NCBI GenBank assembly: GCA_947168325.1
Contig: CAMVLN010000062.1
Span: forward strand, 1-8,838
Length of the DNA stretch: 8,838 nucleotides
Source: an uncultured Elusimicrobia bacterium
GTDB taxonomy: Bacteria; Elusimicrobiota; Endomicrobiia; Endomicrobiales; Endomicrobiaceae
Reading direction: 5' to 3'
Part shown: positions 1 through 5,558 of the stretch, in pieces
Position numbering within the stretch: position 1 is the first letter of the stretch
Layout: every line of letters begins with the position of its first letter
Notes under the pieces: model-generated
Told to the model about the DNA's origin: nothing
Database searches by the model: none
What the model saw: the letters and a program-made list of their open reading frames with translations, nothing else
Position numbers and translations under genes: made by a program

Positions 1-509
1 CAAGTGTAATGATAGTTGTTTAATTCATTTGTATAATTTGTCCAATCATAGAAATTAACATTATTTGTTATTGATGGATCTACTGGATCTTCTGGATTTT
101 CAGGTGCATCTACACTTGTAATATTATAAACAGTATTTTCAGTATCATATGTTACACGTTTTCCAAACAATATTTGATTTGCTTCTGCCATTTCTTCTGC
201 TGTAAAAGATGTATTAACAATAACTTTACCTTGTGTTCCTACACCTTCTGTAACATCCACAGCCTCTATTAACGATGGATCTAATATAACCACATAATTT
301 GGTTCTGTAACTGAACAGTGAACTGTTATAGGTTCATCACTAACTCTGTTGAAAGATTGAACAGGTGCTCCCATTCTTTCAGGACCATATTCTGGAAAAG
401 CTTGAATATACTTTCCAGTTGATAATACTGCTTGTGCAAACAATAGAGCTGCTGTTTTTGCACCCTGACCACCCCTACCATGCCAACGAACTTCAATCAT
501 CTTTGACAT
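1..509 (-). CDS. porG: Pyruvate/2-oxoacid:ferredoxin oxidoreductase, gamma subunit (partial, 3' end outside window)
   Basis: This is the gamma subunit/domain of a CoA-acylating 2-oxoacid:ferredoxin oxidoreductase, a cytoplasmic enzyme that oxidises pyruvate or a related 2-oxoacid to acyl-CoA and CO2 and reduces ferredoxin. The family hallmarks are clear: RWHGRGGQGAKTA at residues 8-20, FPEYGPERMGAP at 38-49, FNRVSDEPI at 53-61, and a VVILDPSL strand followed by KVIVNT near 95-100. The ATG start at 509 has AGGAG seven bases upstream. 169 codons are visible and the frame is still open at the window edge; the family is usually about 180-190 residues. From about residue 118 the protein departs from the family. 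Instead of the expected VDAT-x-IA helix and the PNTPMLGA segment it reads a Pro/Asp tripeptide repeat (residues 136-147) and then an Asn/Tyr-rich stretch to the edge. The identity is firm for the first 115 residues. The exact substrate (pyruvate versus another 2-oxoacid) cannot be told because the alpha and beta subunits are not in view. Confidence 0.9.
   Translation of the reverse strand, partial: MSKMIEVRWHGRGGQGAKTAALLFAQAVLSTGKYIQAFPEYGPERMGAPVQSFNRVSDEPITVHCSVTEPNYVVILDPSLIEAVDVTEGVGTQGKVIVNTSFTAEEMAEANQILFGKRVTYDTENTVYNITSVDAPENPEDPVDPSITNNVNFYDWTNYTNELNNYHYT
76..111. repeat. Four 9-bp imperfect tandem units inside the porG coding sequence
   Basis: On the plus strand the units are GGATCTACT, GGATCTTCT, GGATTTTCA and GGTGCATCT, directly adjacent. 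Read on the minus strand they encode a period-three peptide (PEN-PED-PVD-P) at about residues 136-145 of the oxidoreductase gamma subunit. Such Pro/acidic linkers are common in surface proteins but not expected within this cytoplasmic enzyme domain. The unit length is a multiple of three, so changes in copy number would keep the frame. Confidence 0.7.
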
Positions 510-578
510 TTTTCTACTCCTTTTTGCAAAATTTAATATGTTAGTTCTAAAAAATATATCAAAAAACAAAAACCATAA

Positions 579-603
579 GGAAGTTTTATATACAAAAACT
601 CCC
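579..603 (-). terminator. Terminator-like hairpin between purF and porG, possibly an attenuator
   Basis: On the minus strand GGGAGTTTT (603-595) pairs with AAAACTTCC (587-579) over nine base pairs with one G-U wobble and a 7-base loop. It is followed by an interrupted T-rich tract running down to about 560. It lies about 86 bases beyond the purF stop, which suits a terminator for the purF cluster. It also lies downstream of a consensus promoter and upstream of the porG start, so it could act as a leader attenuator. The U-tract begins about six bases after the stem, so termination may be incomplete. Confidence 0.5.
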
Positions 604-646
604 TATTTTAGGCTACATAACTTTACCAAATTTTATAGACAAGTTT

Positions 647-675
647 ATTCTATCTGTTTACAAACTATATGTCAA
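647..675 (-). promoter_or_regulatory. Consensus sigma-70-type promoter driving porG
   Basis: The minus strand carries a perfect -35 TTGACA (675-670), a 17-base spacer and -10 TAGAAT (652-647). This is the best promoter match in the window. The expected start of transcription is near 640, giving a leader of roughly 130 bases before the porG ATG at 509. It sits just downstream of the purF stop codon, so porG is probably a separate transcription unit. Confidence 0.7.
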
Positions 676-688
676 CAAATTTAGACTA

Positions 689-2116
689 CTAAAACTTTTT
701 TACACATTTACTATCACAATCTTTACCATTCCAGCAATATGTACAAAGACTTTCTTTCGGTAATCCTATAGCTTCTATCATATCATCTAGAGTTTGATAT
801 TTTAAAGTTGTAATATTCAAATATTTTCTAATCCATTCAATCATTCTTGTATATCTTTCACTTTTTGGATTAAGATATTCCCCTACATTCTCTATATCAT
901 GCCCTTCAATTTCTCTGATAGCCCTTCTAGTTATTAGTTCGCTGTTTGTTCTTGTAGAATTGCAATAAGAACATGGAAACATCAATGGTGGACATGCTGG
1001 TCTAACATGAATTTCTTTTGCTCCACAATTCCATAATTTTTCTACTGTAAAATTTTTTAATTGTGTTCCCCTAACTATAGAATCTTCTAACAATATAATA
1101 CTATTTCCCTCAATAACTTCTTTTATTGCAATAAGTTTCATTCTTGCAGTTAAATCTCTTAAATGTTGTGATGGTGGGGCATAACTTCTTCCATAAGTTG
1201 GAGTATATTTTACTAATGGCCTTCTAAAAGGAATACCGGATTCCATTGAATAACCTATTGCATGTGCAATACCAGAGTCTGGAACTCCTGCAACTAAATC
1301 TGCTTTTATTCCTTTATCTTGCTTTGCCAATAATCTACCACTTCTTTCTCTTACAAGTTCTGAATTTAACCCTTCATAACTTGATGAAGGAAACCCCGTA
1401 TATATCCACAAAAATGTACATATTTTTTTATTTTTATATCCCGCTTCTAATACTTTAACTCCTGTATCACTAATTAAAAGAATTTCACCAGGATTTAAAT
1501 TTCTTATTGCTCTATACCCTAAATTTGCAAAACAACAAGTTTCTGAACACACTGCAAAAGAATCGGCATTCTGTCCTAAAACAAGTGCAGTTCTTCCATA
1601 AAAGTCTCTTGCTGCATAGATTCCTTCCCTTGTAAGTAACAACAAAGAACAAGAACCTTTTATTTTATTAAACAATATTCTTATTCCATCTTGTATTGTT
1701 TGCCCGCTTGATATAATTCTAGCAACTAACTCCGTCATATTTACATGAACTTTACTAAATTCGCTAAAACATATTCCGTTATTTATCATTTCTTTAGCAA
1801 GCTCTTCTGTATTTACTATTCTTCCTGAAGTTACAATACAAAAATCTCCTAACTTTGTTTTCATATAAATAGGTTGTTCTTCTAAATCACTTATTACACC
1901 TATCCCACTATGTACTTCAAGATTTTTTATACTTTCAAAAAATTTATCTCTAAAATTTGCATTACTCATTCTATGAATAAATCTTGCAAAATTCTGCCCT
2001 AACACAGCAAGCCCACCATATTCTGAACCCATATGTGCTTGATAATCTGTACCATAAATTAAGGAATCCATACAATAAGTTTTACTTTTAGAAATAACCC
2101 CAAACAAACCACTCAT
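689..2116 (-). CDS. purF: PurF-like amidophosphoribosyltransferase lacking the catalytic N-terminal cysteine
   Basis: Canonical PurF makes 5-phosphoribosylamine from PRPP and glutamine, the first step of purine synthesis. The 475-residue protein has the two PurF domains: an N-terminal Ntn-type glutaminase fold (about 1-230) and a C-terminal phosphoribosyltransferase domain with the PRPP loop IILLEDSIVRGT (340-351) and GVPDSG (277-282). C233, C382, C458 and C461 match the four Fe-S ligand positions of the Bacillus-type enzyme as I recall them; C467 and C471 add a further Cys pair at the tail. The N-terminus is MSGLFG where family members have a mature CG-x-FG, so Ser replaces the nucleophile. 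The usual RYxT, HNG and SDxE glutamine-binding motifs read as VISD, TSG and NMTE. From memory it resembles a divergent Bacteroidota-type PurF that begins MGGFFG. The phosphoribosyltransferase identity is strong; glutamine use is doubtful. It is the last gene of the cluster, 12 bases after radC. Confidence 0.88.
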   Translation of the reverse strand: MSGLFGVISKSKTYCMDSLIYGTDYQAHMGSEYGGLAVLGQNFARFIHRMSNANFRDKFFESIKNLEVHSGIGVISDLEEQPIYMKTKLGDFCIVTSGRIVNTEELAKEMINNGICFSEFSKVHVNMTELVARIISSGQTIQDGIRILFNKIKGSCSLLLLTREGIYAARDFYGRTALVLGQNADSFAVCSETCCFANLGYRAIRNLNPGEILLISDTGVKVLEAGYKNKKICTFLWIYTGFPSSSYEGLNSELVRERSGRLLAKQDKGIKADLVAGVPDSGIAHAIGYSMESGIPFRRPLVKYTPTYGRSYAPPSQHLRDLTARMKLIAIKEVIEGNSIILLEDSIVRGTQLKNFTVEKLWNCGAKEIHVRPACPPLMFPCSYCNSTRTNSELITRRAIREIEGHDIENVGEYLNPKSERYTRMIEWIRKYLNITTLKYQTLDDMIEAIGLPKESLCTYCWNGKDCDSKCVKKF

Positions 2117-2123
2117 ATATAAA

Positions 2124-2130
2124 TCTCCTT
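2124..2130 (-). promoter_or_regulatory. purF ribosome binding site overlapping the radC stop codon
   Basis: The minus strand reads TAAGGAG, in which TAA is the radC stop and AAGGAG is the Shine-Dalgarno for purF, seven bases before its ATG at 2116. Ribosomes terminating on radC therefore cover the purF start region, which favours coupled translation and supports the choice of the purF ATG. Confidence 0.75.
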
Positions 2131-2839
2131 ATATTAAACCATTATCTTTAAAACTATAATAATCTGTAGCTGTTACAATTATATGGTCTAACAAAACTAC
2201 CTCTATTGTCTTTAGTGCCTTTGTTACTGCTTCTGTTGCTATTATATCATTTTGTGAAGGTTTACATATTCCACCAGGATGATTATGTGCTATAATAACA
2301 CTTCTTGCTTTTTTTAATAAAGAATCTTTTGCTATAACCGTAGGATAAACAGCTGAATGACTTACTGTTCCATCACTTATTTTTTTACAATCTATAATTT
2401 GATTTGAAGCATTCAAATATAATGCATACATTTTTTCTTCACTAGAAGTTCCTATAAGATTTTTTAAATATGTTACTACCTCGTTTGGTGAAGATAACTT
2501 TTCTTTTTGTTTAACTTTTATTTCTGAATATTTAATTGCAAAATATTTCAGAAAATAAAGAAATAATGTTGCATGACTTTTAACCCCTTTAACATCTTTA
2601 AGGCAACTCATTATTTCTTCATAATCTGCATGCAAAAGTTCCTTCAAACTACCAAACTTATTTATAAGATTTTTAGCAATATCTTTTGTATCTTTCTGTG
2701 GTACAACAAAGAACAAAGCAAACTCTAAAATCTCATAGTCTTGCCAATTTTCAAATTTTGTTTTTAAAAATTTATCTTTTATTCTTTGTCTATGTCCTTT
2801 ATTTTTTGGCACAAGTTCTTTTCTTTCACCGGTTTCCAT
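2129..2839 (-). CDS. radC: RadC family JAB/MPN domain protein
   Basis: 236 residues, normal for the family. The N-terminal part opens with the typical GHRQRIKDKF (15-24) and DYEILEFALFF (34-44), followed by a helix-hairpin-helix-like region ending in KDVKGV (81-86). The C-terminal MPN/JAMM domain carries the metal motif with H185, H187, S195 and D198 (AHNHPGG...PSQND), with E134 or E135 as the likely catalytic acid. RadC proteins are predicted metal-dependent hydrolases, historically linked to DNA repair but with unsettled function; nothing here narrows it. The ATG at 2839 lies within the nadE coding region (61-bp overlap) and has only a weak GGA upstream. A GTG at 2812 is an alternative start that would still keep the GHRQRI core and cut the overlap to 34 bp. 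Translation is probably coupled to nadE. Confidence 0.93.
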   Translation of the reverse strand: METGERKELVPKNKGHRQRIKDKFLKTKFENWQDYEILEFALFFVVPQKDTKDIAKNLINKFGSLKELLHADYEEIMSCLKDVKGVKSHATLFLYFLKYFAIKYSEIKVKQKEKLSSPNEVVTYLKNLIGTSSEEKMYALYLNASNQIIDCKKISDGTVSHSAVYPTVIAKDSLLKKARSVIIAHNHPGGICKPSQNDIIATEAVTKALKTIEVVLLDHIIVTATDYYSFKDNGLI

Positions 2840-4425
2840 ATATATCCATTACTTATAGGAAAATTAACATCTCTTAAAAATGCTGATTTTGAAACTTTTG
2901 TTCCAATTGGAGATTGCCTTCTTTTATATTCTGAATTTTTTAACATTTTCCAAACTTTATTTAATATTTCACTATTTATTCCGCTATCTACTATTTGTTC
3001 ATAAGTCATTTTTCTATCTAATATTTTTTCTAAAATATCATCTAAAATATCATATTCTGGCAAAGAATCTGAATCTTTTTGATTTTCTCTTAATTCTGCA
3101 GTTGGTGGTCTTGTAATGATAAAATTAGGTATAACTTTCGATATTGTGTTTCTGTATTTTGACAATTCATAAACTTCTTTTTTTAATAAATCAGATATTG
3201 GAGCATACCCACCTGTTGCATCACCATATAATGTGCTATATCCTACTGCATCTTCTGATTTATTACCTGTACATAAAACGAGATATCCAAACTTATTTGA
3301 TAAAGCCATTAAAATATTACTTCTAATTCTTGCTTGTAAGTTTTCTTCTGTTAAATTTTTTTCTTTGTTTTCAAAAAACGAAGTAAGATTTTTTATATAT
3401 ATCTCATATATTTCATTTATTGCAATAGTTTTTGTTTTAACTTTTAAGTTTTTACATAATTCTAATGAACAATTTATTGATTCTTTTGAAGTATATTTTG
3501 ATGGCATTAATACTCCTATCACATTTTCAGAACCCACTGCATCTACTGCTATTGCAAGTGTTAATGCAGAATCTATTCCCCCACTTATACCTAGAATACA
3601 TTTTGTAAAATTATTTTTATGTAAATAATCTCTCAAACTTAATACCAACACATCATAAAGTTCTTTTGTTTTATCATTTATTCTATCTTCTATTATTTGA
3701 CCTTCAGTATCAACAATAGTTAAACCTTCTTCAAACATATTTCCTATTGCTTTAAAATTCCCATTTTTGTCTACATATAAACTTTGCCCATCAAATAAAT
3801 AACCATCGTTTGCACCTAACATATTTACATAAACCACATCTATAGAAATTTTTTTTGCAGAATTTTTTATAGCAGTTTTAACTTCTTCAAATTTTCCTTT
3901 ATAATAAGGTGAACAAGATAAAATAACTGCAATATCTATTTTAAGTAAAGAAACTTTTTCAAGATTTGTAGCAATAGAAGAAATGCTATCAGCAATAACA
4001 CAAGCTATATTTTTATTATGTAATTTAAACACATTTGAAAAGCCAGCAAATTTAAAATAATTTAAATCGTTAAAACAACCATCATTTAAAACATATTTAG
4101 AGGCAACAACTTCCATATATTTTTTAGAGTCAAAAAAAACAACTGAATTTATATACCCTTGATTTGATTTGTCATTAGTAATAGCACCGGCAATAGTAGG
4201 CAAAGAAATACAAGAAGTTATTTTTTCTATTTCTTTAAATTCCGCTACTACAAAATCTTTGTTATTAAATAAATCATTACAATATCCGCCAGTAACTGAA
4301 AATTCTGGAAATATTATAACATCTGCTCCCTGTTCTTTTGCTTTTTTGGCAAAATTCAAAATTACTTTTGTATTTTCTTCAAGAGTTGCTATTTTTTGAT
4401 TTATATGAGCCAATGCTATTTTCAT
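2779..4425 (-). CDS. nadE: NAD+ synthetase with an apparently inactive glutaminase (nitrilase) domain
   Basis: This enzyme performs the last step of NAD+ synthesis, amidating nicotinic acid adenine dinucleotide with ATP. The 548 residues match the long glutamine-dependent type: a nitrilase-fold domain (about 1-240) and an ATP-pyrophosphatase synthetase domain (about 255-535). The synthetase is intact, with P-loop GISGGIDSA (279-287), TGNKSEDAVGYST (386-398), GDATGGYAPISDL (401-413) and KRRQSPIGTKVS near 501-512. In the nitrilase domain E41 (FPEFS) and K110 (KYVLNDGCFND, matching KxxLPNYGVFDE) are kept. The nucleophile motif, normally I-C-E-D-x-W, reads I-A-D-S-I-S at 144-149, so Ala145 replaces Cys. 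The protein should therefore need free ammonia, or a partner glutaminase. The ATG shares one base with the preceding stop (TAATG) and has AGAAGG about ten bases upstream. The last 18 or so residues run past the usual family end and overlap radC. Confidence 0.93.
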   Translation of the reverse strand: MKIALAHINQKIATLEENTKVILNFAKKAKEQGADVIIFPEFSVTGGYCNDLFNNKDFVVAEFKEIEKITSCISLPTIAGAITNDKSNQGYINSVVFFDSKKYMEVVASKYVLNDGCFNDLNYFKFAGFSNVFKLHNKNIACVIADSISSIATNLEKVSLLKIDIAVILSCSPYYKGKFEEVKTAIKNSAKKISIDVVYVNMLGANDGYLFDGQSLYVDKNGNFKAIGNMFEEGLTIVDTEGQIIEDRINDKTKELYDVLVLSLRDYLHKNNFTKCILGISGGIDSALTLAIAVDAVGSENVIGVLMPSKYTSKESINCSLELCKNLKVKTKTIAINEIYEIYIKNLTSFFENKEKNLTEENLQARIRSNILMALSNKFGYLVLCTGNKSEDAVGYSTLYGDATGGYAPISDLLKKEVYELSKYRNTISKVIPNFIITRPPTAELRENQKDSDSLPEYDILDDILEKILDRKMTYEQIVDSGINSEILNKVWKMLKNSEYKRRQSPIGTKVSKSAFLRDVNFPISNGYIWKPVKEKNLCQKIKDIDKE

Positions 4426-4835
4426 TATATTATAACCTTCTGCCTATCTTTCTTTTTTAAGGAATTTAATTTTTTTGCTTTAAAAACTTTTTCTTTTGCT
4501 CTTTTAGACCTTTTTCTTTTTTGTCTTCTAATTTTTTCTATTTTTTTCTGTTTTTCACTTTGTTTATCAAACAAATTCTTTTCTATTTCTTCAACTAATA
4601 TTTTCCTTGCCATATATCTGTTTAATAATTGTGTTCTATATTTTTGGCATTTTATTTCTATATTCAATGGAATATATCTTAAATAAACACAAGTGGCAAC
4701 CTTATTTAAATTCTGTCCACCATTTCCTGAAGAATGAATAAATTTTTCTACCAAATCGCAATCTTTTATGTTATATTTTATAAATTTATCTTCAATAGCT
4801 TTTTGTTTAGAAAAACTTATTCCAAAATTTATCAT
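4425..4835 (-). CDS. Stand-alone GGQ peptide-chain-release-factor-like protein (ribosome rescue)
   Basis: 136 residues containing only the catalytic domain of class I release factors. The GGQ tripeptide is at 39-41 in SSGNGGQNLNKVAT, followed by the family pattern VYLRYIPLNIEIKCQ and LLNRYMARKIL. There is no codon-recognition domain. The C-terminal third (about 90-136) is very rich in Lys and Arg (KIRRQKRKRSKRAKEK), like the tails that ArfB/ICT1 and mtRF-R-type proteins put into the empty mRNA channel of stalled ribosomes. The likely role is hydrolysis of peptidyl-tRNA on stalled ribosomes or released large subunits. Whether it is an ArfB orthologue or the separate RF-1-domain-only family cannot be decided by eye, so no symbol is given. 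Its ATG overlaps the stop of the HAD gene (TAATG), and its own stop overlaps the nadE ATG in the same way. Confidence 0.85.
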   Translation of the reverse strand: MINFGISFSKQKAIEDKFIKYNIKDCDLVEKFIHSSGNGGQNLNKVATCVYLRYIPLNIEIKCQKYRTQLLNRYMARKILVEEIEKNLFDKQSEKQKKIEKIRRQKRKRSKRAKEKVFKAKKLNSLKKKDRQKVII

Positions 4836-5455
4836 TATTCTAATCCAAAAATTTTTAAATCATGTTGCAATTTAGAAAAATTTTTAAATTGAAATGCTTT
4901 TATTCCCACAAGCATAGCCGAATAAACATTTTCAAAATTATCATCTGTAAAAAATATATTTTGTGGGTCAACATTATGAATTTTTATCACTTGTTTGTAA
5001 ATTTCTGTTTCAGGTTTTCTTGTATTCATTAAATAAGATAAATGAATTTTTTTAAAATTCATAAAAAAATCAGAATATTTTTTATACAAATAATCAAAAT
5101 GTAACTGATTTGTATTTGAAAGAATAGCTAAATCATATTTTTTTGATAACGAATTTATTAATTCAATAGTTTCTTTTATAGGAGAGAATATACCGTTCCA
5201 AATAAAAGAAAACTCTTCAAAAGATAAATGTTCTAAAGATAAAATATTTATAATTTTTTTATAAAAATTTATGGAAGATATTTGCCCCTTTTCATACTTA
5301 AAAAGCAATTCTTTGTTTGCATATATAAAAGAATCAACATTATTAAACAAACTTGACTTTACAGAGTATTTAGACAAGGACTCGCACAGCTTATTTAAAT
5401 CATAATCAAAAACAACTCTTCCTAAATCAAAAACTAAAACCTTGCCAGCAGACAT
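4835..5455 (-). CDS. HAD superfamily hydrolase, subfamily IA (YihX-like phosphatase)
   Basis: A 206-residue predicted cytoplasmic phosphatase. The HAD motifs are in order: motif I FDLGRVVFD with nucleophile D10, motif II Ser113 in ILSNTN, motif III Lys147 in TRKPETEIY, and motif IV D171-D172 in FFTDDNFEN. The helical cap lies between motifs I and II. Position +2 of motif I is Gly instead of Asp, which is normal for the YihX/epoxide-hydrolase-like branch (FDLGxV). The substrate is unknown; small sugar phosphates are typical for relatives. I chose the ATG at 5455 because AGGAG (5465-5469) is nine bases upstream. A TTG at 5461 is in frame but only three bases from that site. It is the first gene of the five-gene cluster, 103 bases after the permease stop, and I see no clean promoter in that gap. 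Confidence 0.85.
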   Translation of the reverse strand: MSAGKVLVFDLGRVVFDYDLNKLCESLSKYSVKSSLFNNVDSFIYANKELLFKYEKGQISSINFYKKIINILSLEHLSFEEFSFIWNGIFSPIKETIELINSLSKKYDLAILSNTNQLHFDYLYKKYSDFFMNFKKIHLSYLMNTRKPETEIYKQVIKIHNVDPQNIFFTDDNFENVYSAMLVGIKAFQFKNFSKLQHDLKIFGLE

Positions 5456-5464
5456 TAACAAATA

Positions 5465-5469
5465 CTCCT
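5465..5469 (-). promoter_or_regulatory. Ribosome binding site that fixes the HAD hydrolase start
   Basis: AGGAG on the minus strand is nine bases from the ATG at 5455 and only three from the in-frame TTG at 5461. Spacing favours the ATG. Confidence 0.7.
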
Positions 5470-5558
5470 AGTGTCTATAGAAACTCAAAACATATTTATT
5501 CTTTTGCTATATATATTTTTTTCATAATAATATTTTACAAATAAGATTAAAACGGTTT

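Noticed and set aside
1246..1458. 70-codon plus-strand open frame within purF
   Set aside because: Antisense shadow of a conserved phosphoribosyltransferase gene; Leu/Phe-rich with no initiation signal.
3233..3628. 131-codon plus-strand open frame opposite nadE
   Set aside because: It is antisense to the conserved NAD synthetase domain, has shadow-like Phe/Leu/Ile-rich composition and no convincing ribosome binding site.
4396..4686. 96-codon plus-strand hydrophobic open frame (membrane-protein look)
   Set aside because: The Phe-rich content is the antisense of the Lys/Arg-rich tail of the GGQ protein (AAA/AAG codons read as TTT/CTT).
4835..5455. Missing second Asp in HAD motif I as a sign of an inactive enzyme
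   Set aside because: FDLGxV with Gly at that position is normal for the YihX/epoxide-hydrolase-like branch.
4835..5461. TTG start at 5461 for the HAD hydrolase
   Set aside because: The Shine-Dalgarno is only three bases away, whereas the ATG at 5455 has normal spacing.
5508..5540. TTGTAA...TATATA as a promoter for the HAD-purF cluster
   Set aside because: The spacing is 19 bases and the region is nearly all A+T, so the match is no better than chance; the cluster may be read through from the importer operon.
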